Shown one piece after another: positions 1 to 18,464 of a stretch of DNA of 64,000 nucleotides (position 1 is the first letter of the stretch; each line of letters starts with the position of its first letter). A program made the translations under genes and the position numbers. The notes under the pieces are model-generated. The model was not told the DNA's origin and made no database searches. It worked only from the letters and a program-made list of their open reading frames with translations. The stretch is from Sitta carolinensis (taxonomy: Eukaryota; Chordata; Aves; Passeriformes; Sittidae), in assembly GCA_032173965.1 (NCBI GenBank), contig CM063299.1, positions 186,001 to 250,000 on the forward strand. Reading direction: 5' to 3'.

Positions 1-2648
<2,648 letters not shown>

Positions 2649-2814
2649 CTTGCACGGGTGTCTGATAGACCAGGCAGTGCTCTCCCCCGGCAGTGCCACT
2701 GGCGTTGTGGGTCCCGCTGCAGCGCAGCCCGTCCGCGCCCTGGCGCAGCGAGAAGCGCCTGGTGGGGTATCCACAGTGGCACTCCTGCCCTCGGATCACT
2801 GCCAGCGGGAACTC
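2649..2814 (-). CDS. WSCD1: WSCD1 coding exon 5 (second half of WSC domain 2)
   Basis: The 166-base exon encodes EFPLAVIRGQECHCGYPTRR through HCLVYQTPVQ, completing WSC domain 2 (about residues 284-339). The acceptor CTCCTGCAG ends at 2815 and the donor CAAG/GTACTG is at 2649/2648, phase 0 to phase 1. The ECHCGYPT cysteine motif and the closing LVYQTPVQ segment match the family. A NAS sequon is present in the loop THNASGTAGG, which differs from the human loop; loop variation is normal in this domain. Confidence 0.95.
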
Positions 2815-5027
<2,213 letters not shown>

Positions 5028-6110
5028 TTATATTACAAAGGCTGCAGAAATAAGAGAAACTATAATATATGCTAGAAAAACGTGTCGCAAATTGTGTGGT
5101 ATTGAAAGGAGCACAAGCCTTTATCTTTGTACGAACCACGGGAAGCAGCGCTGCAGCACCGAGTTTGAGATAAATTCCACCAGCGGAGGGCATTGCTATT
5201 GTTTGCAGGTCCCAGTTTCCTCTGAGGACAGGCTTTCCCCTCAATGAGTTAAAAGCCCTGATAAAAATCTACTAAACTTCAGCATCAGAAAAGTAAAGGA
5301 ATGTAAATGACTCCTGAAAATCCCCTCATCGGATCCACCCTCCTCTCCAGCTGCCCCTCTGCTCCCAGGCCTTTTCAGGCCAGGGGAGTTTGCTGTAGCC
5401 TTTCAGACTCTAAACTGGGCTTTAGTCAGCTGCTCAGGGACATCAGTTTCCACTGTGTCTACAGCACCAGCCTCGGATTTCACCTGCTTTTGTAGAAACA
5501 CCCCAGAGCTTGGCACTATTGCAGTTGCTCCCTTGAACGGTATTGCCAGAACTGATGAGGGGAGTGAGCTGAATGACAGGAGACATGGTGCAGTTAGGAA
5601 AAAAAAATTGTTTCTGCATGAATTTCTCGGCAGAAGAGCCCAGACTCTCTTGCAAGGTCCTAGAACATTCTAAGGAGAAGCAGCTTAAATTTTGTTCTTA
5701 TAACTATTCAAACCATTTACTAGATGCAGAGATGGATCTCTGGGATGACTCAGGTGAATGTGAAAATAAAATAATTCCACCCAAGCTGAAAAGAACAGGA
5801 GTCTACCTAGGACCAGGTCCTTTTGAGCATGGAACCAAAGAATAAAAGGAGTGTTAGGACTTCTCAGAATGTTCTTGAAAGGTCTTCTACTAAATCTCAC
5901 ACTGATATTTAATTTCTGAAACAAAATGTTTACAAACGTGTTTAGAGTTCCCTCAGTGGTCAGGAAGAAAGCTTGACGTGCCTACACCGGCTGCGGGAGG
6001 GAGTGGGATGCATGGAGAACCCACAGCTTACCCTGGAAATGGCCGGGTCTGTGTGGCCTGCCCGCTTTCTTTCTTTCGGGGGCAAGGACGCCCTGCGGCA
6101 CGCAGGACCC

Positions 6111-6270
6111 TGTGCCACAGCCAGCCCTGCTGTGCCACAGCCAGCCCTGCTGTGCCACAGCCAGCCCTGCTGTGCCACAGCCAGCCCTGCTGTGCCACAG
6201 CCAGCCCTGCTGTGCCACAGCCAGCCCTGCTGTGCCACAGCCAGCCCTGCTGTGCCACAGCCAGCCCAGC
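6111..6270. repeat. 20-base minisatellite, 8 copies
   Basis: The unit TGTGCCACAGCCAGCCCTGC is repeated eight times in perfect 20-base register. Only the last copy differs, by one base (CCCAGC for CCCTGC). The near-perfect identity points to recent expansion or homogenisation. Twenty is not a multiple of three, so the array cycles through frames and produces stop-free frames on both strands (about 76-159 residues); these are not genes. Confidence 0.97.
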
Positions 6271-6653
6271 GCACTCTGCGCTTCGTTACCGTCACACGGG
6301 GCCACGAGCCGGGCTGTCCGGGGAACCACGGCGGGTTCGGGGCGGGCAGGGACGGGTGCAGCGAGCCCTGTCTGGGAAGGCTGAAGTGGAGATGCCACTG
6401 AATCTGCTCCGTGTAAAAGACTTATGTGAGGTCTGTTCTCTACAGTACACAGCGTAAATCACGGGGGCCTTTAACAGTCTCAGAGTTACTTTCCAACATA
6501 CTCGCTCATTGTGATTAATACTTCTGTTGGCCCCTCAACTGGCTTATATTGGGGGATTCTTCAAACAGACAACGATCAGGTATTACTAATGGCAAGAAAA
6601 TTACAACTCTAGCTTCAGGCTAGACTAATTTGAGGAGTAATTGTTTAATACTT

Positions 6654-6669
6654 AAAAAAAAAAAAAAAA
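6654..6669. repeat. A16 tract
   Basis: Sixteen consecutive A lie in WSCD1 intron 3, followed shortly by a short (AT) run at about 6693-6702. No retroposon body or target-site duplication is evident. Confidence 0.9.
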
Positions 6670-7647
6670 TGCTCTCTTTTCCTGAGGAATGTGTATATAT
6701 ATATTTCATACTGGAGGTTTAAACACTGATGCATGTCCTGGGAAATCTGCCAACGTGCCTGTCAGCCTGACAGTGGCAATTTAGGTCTATGTACCTTTGA
6801 TATATAATTTATATGTAGCTGGTTGGTTTATTGTACAAACCTTGACTTGTCTTTAAGAAGAAATGAAGTACCATCAATACTGGCACAACCTAAGGTCTTG
6901 GTGCTTCTTCTCAGCAAATAACATCCATAAGATCTTGTGAGCTTGCCAATTGCAAAGAGTGATCAGCTATTTAGATCTCTTATGTACTTTGTGTTTGCAT
7001 AAAGATTTATCCATTGAGTCCCCCCTGGCAGCTAACAGAATGATGGGTACAGTGTGTTGCCATCTGAAGATGGAACAAAATTCCCAACTGCTGCTGGAAC
7101 AGAACTCCATGGAAAAGCAAAACTCCAATCTCATTTCTCCCAGGAAAGGCTCTTTTTGGTCTCCACTTATTCCTCGCAGTCGCAGATCACTCATTTTGTT
7201 TAGGATCATCTGAGTGTAGGGTGGCCTTGATCTGAGTGACTTTCTGCCCTCTTGTTACAGGCTACCTCCTCCAAGGCTATTTCTTAAACACACACGGATT
7301 TGTACCCCTTCAGTAGATACCAAAGGGAGTGGTTTTTAGCTGAAGCTGTGGTTCTGCGGCAGTCACTCTGCACTGTGCAGTGTCCTCGCTGGTGACAGGA
7401 GCCTGGCCGAGGCAGCGCCGGGCACATGTCCCCGCTCCGGGGTGGTGAGCAGCACTGCCTTCTGCGGAGAGCCAGGGACCAGAGCAGCGGCCAACGGACA
7501 CTGCGCCCTTCAGGCACCTCGTCCTTCGCTGCCGCAACCCGCGGTGCCAAAGGGAGCGGGGGGCGGGCGGCAGGGCCAGCCCCGTGCGCAGCCCGGCCGT
7601 GCCGCCGCTCCCCCGCGGCCTCCCCGGCCGCTCACACGCCCACTTAC

Positions 7648-7832
7648 GCGGCCGGGCTGCTGCCCGCAGCTGCTCCAGGCTGTAGACCGAGAGCCGGTTC
7701 ACCCCGCCGCACACGGAGCCCTTCTCGCCCCTGCACTCGCTGCTGCACTCCTCGGGCCGGGCGGCGGCCGCGGGCAGCGTGTTCCCGCAGTAGCACTCTG
7801 CTCCGTACGCCAGCCCCGCGTAGCTGTAAGCC
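7648..7832 (-). CDS. WSCD1: WSCD1 coding exon 3 (second half of WSC domain 1)
   Basis: The 185-base exon is very GC-rich. It encodes [17 protein letters not shown], then [17 protein letters not shown] and [18 protein letters not shown], which completes WSC domain 1 (about residues 181-243). The acceptor CCCCGCAG ends at 7833 and the donor CGC/GTAAGT is at 7648/7647. Its phases (2 in, 1 out) match the flanking exons exactly. The ECYCG and GSVCGG cysteine motifs typical of WSC domains are intact. The alanine- and arginine-rich tail after LSVYSLEQL is the linker to the second WSC domain. The exon lies in a CpG-rich patch (about 7400-7800). Confidence 0.95.
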
Positions 7833-8455
<623 letters not shown>

Positions 8456-9197
8456 TTAGGCAATGCATATGAGACAGAAGGGAAAAACCCATCTCAGGCT
8501 TATCCAGTGCCTCACACTGCAAGCAGAGCTGAGTTTGGTCAAGTCCCAAGGTGTCTGGGGTCTCACACCCTCTGCAGACCATTCCATCGCTGCTGAACCT
8601 TGGTAAGGGGTCAGTGCCACTGTCCCATGGAAATGAGCAAAGAGGAAAGGAGACTTTCCCTTCCCCAGGTTCCTTTCAGTAGGCCTGCCCATGACCCAGC
8701 CAGGACTGCAGCTCCTGCATGCAGCTGCTGTCTGCTCAACTCCCTCCTTTGGGTGAAAAAACAAGGCACTTCTCTAAAGTACAGGAGAATTTAGCCTTCA
8801 AAATGCTAAAAACTTCCAGAAATCTTGTTGGATTTCTCCCAAGTGTTCTTTAAAATCTCTAGTTGATAATGAGATGGTGCAAGAGAAATATTAAGAAAAT
8901 CAATTTTCTTTGGATATAGAGAGTTACATTAAAGCTGTAACGGAAAGATAAATTCACTTTTAACTAGGCAGCACAAGGTAGCTATCACACTGAGCTATCT
9001 CCTTTCTGGTGCAAAGAAATCTCTTCGAATATGTCTTGCTTTACTTAGCATAGGAAAGATAAATGTTTCTCTTAGACTGCATTCAGTGCTCAGCCTAATT
9101 TTTGTTGTCGTGAACAAAATACTGTAAAAATCCAGCCCATTATTTAATATACAATTGGAACGAAGGAGTCCCACTATGATACAGCAATTGTGTGTCT

Positions 9198-9237
9198 ATA
9201 TTCATCAAAATATGATGTCATATTCATCAAAATATGA
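9198..9237. repeat. Direct duplication of an 18-base motif
   Basis: ATATTCATCAAAATATGA occurs at 9198-9215 and again at 9220-9237, separated by TGTC. This gives a 22-base period and looks like a small replication-slippage duplication. Confidence 0.9.
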
Positions 9238-9791
9238 AGGAAAAAATAAAATTTTATTTTAGAAATAACATTGAGATGATAACAGGGAAATGAAATAATG
9301 TAAGCTGTAGATACGAAAAGAATATATGGTGAAAAATGAAACTAAAAAACATTATATTAACTAATCCACAAGAAAAAGGAAGTTTGAGTTGCTCCATCAG
9401 GGATTTTGGAGCCAGGAATAATAAATCAAACATTTAAATATTATAAACACACCAGTAGATTCAAAGACCTGCACATAGTAATTTGCAAACATGTAATTAG
9501 AAAATTCACAAGCTGTGAATACACATCCCCAGCACACCATTAATGAGGTGGGAGTCACACACCTGCAACAACGATGCTCCACATTTTACTGGAGACTTTT
9601 GATTTGGGTACTTCTACTCAAACATGTAGCAGCAGAAAACTGAAGATGTGGTGCCAAAGTGGGGGTCCTGGGCAGGCCAGCCACTGTCTGTCCTCCTCCC
9701 TGTGTCCCTCCCAAGCCACTGCCAGGCTGGCAGCAATTTCTCATTCACATCCTCCCATGAATGAGTCATGAAGATTCCAGGGTCAGAGTAG

Positions 9792-9833
9792 CATGTCATG
9801 TCATGTCATGTCATGTCATGTCATGTCATGTCA
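9792..9833. repeat. Pentanucleotide microsatellite (CATGT)8
   Basis: The unit CATGT is repeated eight times without interruption, plus two bases of a ninth copy. It is perfect in this copy, so likely length-variable. Confidence 0.97.
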
Positions 9834-11231
9834 GTGATAGAGTCCCTGTCACCTCTGCATCCTGTTCAATGGCAGTACCAGGCCAGAAGAACTGGAAAAT
9901 TCCATCCGTTGGGAGCAATTGGAATAGAAAACTCTCACTGTTGTACTAACAGTATTTCCCAGGGTCTCTGTCAGGAAAAATGTGGTCCTCACCCTGAGCC
10001 ACCTGCAATGTCAGCAGGTGAGATAGCCTGGCCTGGAGAAAAATGGACTTAGATTTTCTCACGGAAGGCCACGTGCTCCTGGGTGGAGACAGAGCAAGGA
10101 AAAGTGAGTTTGGGATCAACAGGCTGGGGCCATGCCACTGGTTGTGGCCTGGGTTAAGGGCCTGCCTGGGGAAGCCTTCGAAGGGCTGGCTAGCAGACCC
10201 TGGGCAAGCAGGGGCAGGGCTGTACTGCCTGGGAGCCACGACCTAAGTAGAATGACACCCATGAGGGGTGCACAAGCCCAGCCTCCATGGTCAGGCAACG
10301 CTGCTCTGCTATGCAGGAGCCACAGGGCATCACTGAAACTTTATTAAGCAATATAAGCACGGAGTTCATTAGGTCTTGAAAGGGATCCATAATGAAATAA
10401 CAAGCCTCTAAATGTAAGAACTGGAGAAGATAACATTCTCTACATAGGTAGTTAAGTTTTAATTAATTACCTTCAAAGACATTCCAAAGCTTGTTAACAA
10501 TATTGTTATTAATAATGTCCCTTCACGTTCAATCAGATATTCAAATGACACGTATTTGAATCTACAGTTCAATATGGTGAGATGTACAAATAAACAGTCC
10601 TTCTGGTCCCTCTCAGTAGTTAGAACCTCAGCAAGGCCCTGGCTGAGCAGCTCTCAGTCTCTCCTCTGGCACCCAAACCCATCACCAACAGGGTGTTCTG
10701 AAGTGTCTGTGGAGCAGCTCCAGCTTGGAGCTTCAGGTAACTCCAGTGGTTCAGTGTGCCTGACTCACACTTTATGACTCATCTCCAACCACTATTGCCT
10801 TCTCATTCCCATTTCTGACAATTCCCTCAGTAAGTAGCACAATGTGGCACCATTTTGTGGGATTTTGTGCTCTTTTGTTTGGGCAAATTTATTCAACAAA
10901 CTAAAAAGCAGTTCTGAAATGTGGTGTCTAGTCATCCAGATCCCATTCCTGTTTAATTATCAGTGAAACATCTCCAAGAACAACTAATTCTTCTAAAAGG
11001 CAAAGCATCAAAGATTGTGAACTCATACTTTGCTGCTGCAGTGAGGCACAGCAGTCACCCAGCACACATCCTTACATCCTTTGTACTTTGGCCTATGCAT
11101 ATGTCTAGGAACTGTTTTGAAAGTGGTGATGAGCAAGGAGGAAGGCAGACCTGCAGGGGCATGTGTCTGCTTGGGATCAGCGAGGCGCAGTTTACGGGTG
11201 TGCCAGGAAACGGGCAGGGTCTATCCCTTAC

Positions 11232-11922
<691 letters not shown>

Positions 11923-14900
11923 CTGAAAGACCAAGGCGTGTAAGGCTGGTTCACATCCAAATTGAAAACATGCACCACCAGGGTGACTTTCCCCCACCCA
12001 CCCCTTTTGGCTTTATCTGAGCATTTCTCCATCTGTTGTTTATAGTTATGCATGTTAAGAACTATAGTCCAATGAGAACAATTGATTGAGCTCAAACAAG
12101 TTTCAGATCTTCAGACTTCTTCATGTTCTTTCTTTTAACTTGGAATGCACAAGAAATACCTTAATGATGAGGTTATTTCTCTTGGGATGTTAGGGAAATA
12201 AGTTCTTTATTTTCTTTTGTCAATAGCCAACATCTCCATCCTTTGTCACTGGATGAACAGGCATCTTTTTAGGGAGGTATTACCAAATTCCTTCCTTTCA
12301 GCTAAACAGTAGCTCAGCTACAAATGCAGATCAGAAGGAAACAGAGTGTGGGTGTGTGTGAGAAAAAAAAGGAATTGCATCAACTCACAATAGATAAGAT
12401 AATAATTATTAATCTCTGTGCAGCACAAAGAAGTTGAGCTTTATGCTGGAAGTATATTTGGAGGTTCTGTGTGTGTCGCTTTAACAGAAACCAGAGATCC
12501 TGCTATGTTTTTTAGTGGTTTCATATTGCCAACAACTGATGTGGGGATGTGTGTAGAGAATAACTAGTGAATGTTTGAAAAAATTTCAGCTCAAGTTCAG
12601 CAGATCTCTTTTGACTGCTGCTGAGTTTTGCAGTTTAGTTATGCTGATGTGTACCACGATGGGATTGTCTGAGCAAGAAAAGCTCCTTTGTGCTCTAGGG
12701 AACCTTTAACCTCCCATGGCAAATAAAAGCTGACATCTCCCCATAAGTTCCTGTTTTCCCAGTCTATCCCTTCTCTGTGGAGCCAGGCAAGTGTTGAGAA
12801 AAGGTGCAGTGTTTTCCAGAAAAGAAAATATTATGGCTTTTGCTTAGCTTGCACTTGGGGCACACTCCTGAAATCTGCAGTCTTGGCAACGGACATCTGC
12901 TCACTGTTTCTTGTTTCAGTAGTTGATTGAAAATTTTGTGGATGATGCTCACTTATGCTGCTTTACTAAATTAATGTTACCAATTAAATCTCCACCCATT
13001 CCCTTTTTCATTTGGTTGTGCAAATTCTTTCTGTCTTAAATAGCAACCAAACCAAAGATCCAAAATTTCTAGGACAAATATAAATTAAGGCTCAATTAAA
13101 TCTTTTGTCAGTTGAGCCTGAATTCGTTTTATGTGACCTTTTAGCCTCAATTCCTATATGAGGCTGTCACAAGCCAGGAGTCTCTGTCTCTAATCTTAGA
13201 ATGCAGGTGATCTTGAAGACCTGATGTAGGAACTTTTGTTAATGGTATTTTTTTTTAAAGTACATGAATGCTGATTTTAATTGTAGAGGACTGAGTAATA
13301 TCCAAAAGTATTCAGTGTGCTTATTGCTACTCTTTCTCCATGGGCTGGTGAGCAGGAGCAGGTGCGAAGCACTGCCAGGCTGTAGCATCTTCAGTGAATT
13401 CCAACTGCTCTCTCTCCAGTAGAAGTTACACACCTCCCTTCGGATCAGCTCCAAAGCCAAAGAAAATGCATTGATTTACACCAGCTAAAGAGCTGACCCT
13501 TAGAGTTAAATTATTGAAAATCTCTGATCAATGTTGTGAGTGCTCAAGAATTGCAGTAAAAGGGTCAGAAGTACTGAGACAAATGAATGGAAAATTAGCC
13601 ATAATTAGATCCTGCAGGTTGTTACTGCACTAATTCATCTAAGAAATACTGTCTATGAGCAGAGGTGGGATTTGATTCACTAGCTGTTCCTGCCATGGGG
13701 CTACTGTAAACTTGAGCTGTTCCCAGTGGAGCCTGTGTGATCTTAAAGCAAGCAGTGTGCAGGTATCAGCACCTGAGATTTGGACTGGGGCTGCCCATGC
13801 TCCGTGCAGTACCTTGAGGTGAGGCTGGGTCAGCAGGGCAGGTGCCCACAGCCCTCGGTGGCCGGGCACTGCGTGCTGCCCCAAGCAGCCCTGCCCAGTG
13901 AAGCTGCTGCCAGCCCCCAGCAGGGACATGACAATGGCTGCAGTCACACACGGGTTCAAAAGGTTTAAGATTTTTCCCCCTTAGCAGCAAGACAAGGCTA
14001 GATAAATCCAGCAGATTTGCAGTCATTTCTGCCCAGCTGTAATTCAGGGTTTCACAGCTCTTTTGGTTTGTTCACTGAGAGAGATGCTTCAAGCCCAAGT
14101 TCTCAGATGAGTCCCAGTTGCTGCTGCTGGAGAGGCTGTGCTGGGGCAGCTGGAGCTTTCTGGCTCATCAAGCAAAGCCCACAGCGTGGCTGTAGAAAGA
14201 CCGTCAAGACCATGCAGCAAAGGTCAGGCATGTTTTGCTTGAAGCTGCATCACTGGCACAGTGTAGTCCCTTTTAACACCACTTGAGTGCTTGGTCAGTG
14301 GATTTTGGTAGAGTTTCTCCATGGCAATGCCTCCTGGAGCCAAGGGAGATTAGTCTGGCCAGTGCCTGCCTAAACAGCACCTGGGCAGGGCATCATGCTT
14401 TGCCTCCACATGAACAGGATGGAAAACTTGCTGTGCATCAGCAGAAATGGAGAAAACACCCAAGGTATTGGACCTAATTTAATTGTGCAGCAGGCTTTGC
14501 ATCCAAACATCAAGAAAATTTTGGCATTGCTCCTAGTGCTCTGCCAATTTTGTTTATGTATTTGTTTGTTTAGTAAGGAGAAGCTGCTTCAGTCTCAAAG
14601 GGGTAACTTTGCCCTTGCCCAGTGGTTGAAAAAGTTTAAACGGTACAAGGCAATTTTGCTGCATTCAAGATGATGTGTATGAATTACCTCGAGATGCACT
14701 CACCCTTAAAGCAGTTGCCATGACAGTACATTGTAGTAAAACCCAACCAAATAAATAAGCAGACTCTCCGCCCACAACCACTGCTGCAAATGTGCAACTC
14801 AAAAATTAAATGCTGCTTTTTAGTGGGGAAATAGCAAAGTGCTGCTGACATAAAAACTGTCATTTGATTTTTCCAAAAACTGCATATTGCAATATCATCG

Positions 14901-17690
14901 AAGTATGCCTAAAAGAGTTGAAGTGCATCACTTATGATATTTAAAAGGAAAGACTAAGGAGGAAAGAACTAGTATCTGGTAATAGAAAATGTGGCATTTG
15001 TCTTTTTCATGTATGTTTCACCTAAAATGAATGAAGCAAAATGGAAGAAAACAAGTCTTCCATCCCTGTTTATCAGTTCTCACAGCCAAAGGGAGCTTAG
15101 GACCATATAAATCAGAAATCTTTAGTAAAATCATAAAATTATAATTGAAAGGACAATGATGGATAATTGATGGGCAGTGAGAACTGTTAAATGGCAGAGG
15201 AGACCTCTAGGTGAAGAGGGCAGTGAAAGAGTTAACACTGCACTGAAAAAAGGGCAATAATTAGCACTGGAAAATATCAGCTTTGGGCATGGAGATCTAT
15301 AGGGTGCTGGGACTTCAGCAGGGAAAGGATCTCTTGCCATGAAAAATGTTGCTATAAGGAAAAGCAGGTGAGTACCTCGCTTCTGAAATGAACTCACAAA
15401 GTGTGACAGAGGATGTCACACTGGGCAGCTGCATTTATGTATTTGCAGAGAGAAATAAAAGAAACATGATAAAGTTCTTGGAAATTCTACTCTTCTAGCT
15501 GAAGGAACATTTACAGAATTTTTAAGGGAAGACTGAACATTTTCAGTCATGAATGTGATGCCATAGTGATGCCATGAATCCTCATAAAGGCTGAAAACAC
15601 TGAAAAACAGCCCCAGACTCACAGGTGAAGAGTTATTTAACTGAGGACTGTCCCTTATTGTGTTCTCAGTACAGAAGCTCAGGTCAGTGCTGCATTGATA
15701 GCTGCAGGTCATTAGGAGTTGGTCCTTGTCTAAAGACCAGCAGGATTTTGCAAATTCAGTGCTGTTGGCAAGGAAGCAATCAGGCCTCAGCTGAAGGATT
15801 CTGTCTTGCTGCCTTTTCCTTGGACACACACTGCCATTTTCTCAGGGCATTTTTGAAAGTCAAGACAAATATCATATCGTGTGGATGCACTCTTAAGAAG
15901 CCACAAATTTGATGTTGGAACCCTGTCAAGTATTTGCAGTTCCCTTTATTACAATTGCTAAAATAATTGTGAGAAACTTCAGGCACTTCTTACAACTTAG
16001 AAAGTTTTCCTTGCTAGAGGATGTGTCTGCGCTGACCCCACAAGTCTGCGTGACCTGTTAGGTCTGCCAACAAGATGGAAATTGGGTAGAAGCACCCAAA
16101 TTTCTCCACATGCTGTGGTGACAAGCATTGCAGCTTGAGAGGACTTTCCAGCGAGTTTACCATTGCTTGCTACACGAGGACTTGCTACAAGATGTAATCA
16201 GATTGCAAAGTTATCTTTGATGGTGAGATTATGTTAAAGCCTTTAAATAACACTGAACTGTAATACATAAGAAAAATTCTTTATGTGGAGTTAGCAGAAA
16301 GATGGAGAAAAACTCTATGGTCCATTAACTGGCCAAATTTAAACAATTTAAATTTGCAAATTAAAACAAATTTAAAATATATATTATACCCTGTTTTTTC
16401 AATACAGGAGGCATTTTACAGTGACATATAATTCAGCTTTGGAAGGGAAAGGCAATGTCACAGAGCAGAGCTGCAGCCCGAGGCTGGAGAAGTCAGCACT
16501 AACTTGTGAAAATCCTGTCCCAGTGGCTCTTTCAGCAGATACTCAACTTTTTAAGACCAGCTTTTTAGCATAGATAGGTGTAAATCCAGACAATAATGTT
16601 GTTGGTGAGCCTGAGGTGATTGATTCGGAGGAGCTTGTGGGAGGCAGATGGTCCAGCAAGGCTTATTGAGAGAGTGTTACTTGGAAAGTGCTCGGGGACA
16701 GCTTGAGCAAAGATCACACCATGGTATTTCTCCATTAATCCCACAATTTTTTACCTAGCTGAAGTCATAATGCAGTAATCAGCAGGACTGATTCCATGCC
16801 AGTATGGAAGAGATGCATGCAGATATGTGTGTACTCGCATTTCAGGTGTACATGTGCATTCACATCCATGTGTGTGCATTGTGCAAACAGAGGGATGTGT
16901 GCTCCAGAGGGAGCATACAGTCTGCTGATTCTCTGATAAACGGAAAGCTTTCAGCAAACCATTATTGAATCTCAAAATTATTTTATTAATAAGAAAACAT
17001 TCATGCATGGTGTACATTCTTAGAAATTAAGAGTTCAAGCACCCATCAAATTAATCTAAGTCTGCAGTTTCCAAAAGCCCCTGTGTGGTCTGTGGATGAA
17101 GTTTTGCACAAGAATGTTGTAACAAATGTACTATGTATTTATGTTTGCCTTAGCCCACAGGAACTACAGGTGAGATCTTTTCCTGTGTGCAAGGAAATCT
17201 CCTAGAATTAAAATAACACACAGCTCTGTAACTGAATCATAAGTGTTTTAAAAGTGTCTTTCATAAACCCTTCAATATCTGAATTCTTGCAACATTCACC
17301 TACTAAACATTGTCGGAGTCTATTTGTTCAGCACAGTGATGCTCCAGAAACTGAGGGGAAAAGCTGAGCATTCCATCCTGCTCACTAGGCTGTCACACAA
17401 ACACACTTGCAGTATCCATTGCTGACTTTTCAAGTATAATGTTCCGTGGATGTTTGGGAAAGGGCATCTCGAGAGCAACCTGCAGTCTTTGCAAATAATG
17501 CTGCTAAGCCCCTTTACTTAGATGCTGTGGATTAATTTAGTAAAAAAACCCAGACACTGAGACTGCAATGAACGCTGATACCTCAGCCTCTGCAAAAAGT
17601 TGTCCGATTATTGCTCATGGCCAGGCCAGCTGGCACACGGCTCGCAGAAGCAGATACTGAACGGTGCAAGAAAAAGAGGAAAAACCTCAC
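11923..17690. other. Non-coding region upstream of the start-codon exon (probable 5' intron)
   Basis: No protein-like frame supported by splice signals was recognised. One strong minus-strand donor-like site (TTTAAGG/GTGAGTGC, near 14700) has no convincing partner acceptor. AT-rich stretches occur around 12.9-13.1 kb and 16.3-16.4 kb. If a first exon lies at 17.7 kb or further right, this is WSCD1 5' intron. Confidence 0.45.
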
Positions 17691-17973
17691 CTTTCTTTTG
17701 TGGCTGAGGAACCCCTGTTGTAGCCAGGCAAAGTCCTGTGCAATCCAGTGAAATATTACAAAAGGCCGTAATGCATATCGGAAAAGCTGATAAATCCTGC
17801 TCCCTCTGCCCTTCCCTACTAATCCTTCTGCCGCCTCCCGCTTCCAGCGCGCACGGCCGTAATCCTGCGCGCCCCGCTCGGTGCCGTGCCCGGGTCTGCG
17901 GCGCTCCTCTCCCCCCGGAGAACTCGCCCAGTCCCTCTGCACGCCCCGCTCACCGCTGCGCCGTGTCCCTCGA
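17691..17973 (-). promoter_or_regulatory. CpG-rich patch with a strong minus-strand donor: candidate non-coding first exon or promoter
   Basis: Sequence at about 17820-17970 is dense in CpG and GCGC, unlike the AT-leaning flanks. On the minus strand it leads to a good donor (AAAG/GTGAGG at 17691/17690) with no WSCD1-like coding sequence. This layout is typical of a non-coding first exon starting in a CpG island. It could serve WSCD1, whose start-codon exon lies about 5.8 kb further along in the transcription direction. This is inference; no TATA box or transcript evidence is available. Confidence 0.35.
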
Positions 17974-18464
17974 GGGGTCCCTGCTGCTCGCCGGGGTCCC
18001 TGCTGCTCTCCGGGGTCTCTGCTGCTCTCCGGGGTCCCTGCGGCTCTCCGGGGTCCCTGCTGCTCTCCGGGGTCCCTGCTGCTCTCCGGGGTCCCTGCTG
18101 CTCTCCGGGGTCCCTGCGGCTCTCCGGGGTCCCTGCTGCTCTCCGGGGTCCCTGCAGCTCTCCGGGTCTCTGCTGCTCTCCGGGGTCCCTGCGGCTCGCC
18201 GGGGTCCCTGCTGCTCTCCGGGGTCTCTGCTGCTCTCCGGGGTCCCTGCGGCTCGCCGGGGTCCCTGCTGCTCTCCGGGGTCCCTGCTGCTCTCCGGGGT
18301 CCCTGCGGCTCGCCGGGGTCCCTGCTGCTCGCCGGGGTCCCTGCTGCTCTCCGGGGTCTCTGCTGCTCTCCGGGGTCCCTGCGGCTCGCCGGGGTCTCTG
18401 CTGCTCGCCGGGGTCTCTGCTGCTCTCCGGGGTCCCTGCGGCTCTTCGGGGTCCCTGCGGCTCA
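17974..18464. repeat. 19-base GC-rich minisatellite, about 26 copies
   Basis: The unit GGGGTCCCTGCTGCTCTCC and close variants (GCGGCTC for GCTGCTC, TCGCC for TCTCC, TCTCTGC for TCCCTGC) run for about 26 copies. One copy is 18 bases (GGG instead of GGGG near 18170). Because 19 is prime to 3, three units make a 19-codon period. All three plus frames and at least one minus frame stay open, giving false ORFs of 242-352 residues. The array abuts a CpG-rich patch and is itself CpG-rich. Confidence 0.97.

Noticed and set aside
6111..6270. Regular repeats that could be mistaken for a CRISPR array
   Set aside because: The units are directly adjacent without unique spacers, and the sequence is vertebrate.
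5960..6457. Several overlapping open frames of 76-159 residues around the 20-base array
   Set aside because: They are periodic artefacts inside a WSCD1 intron.
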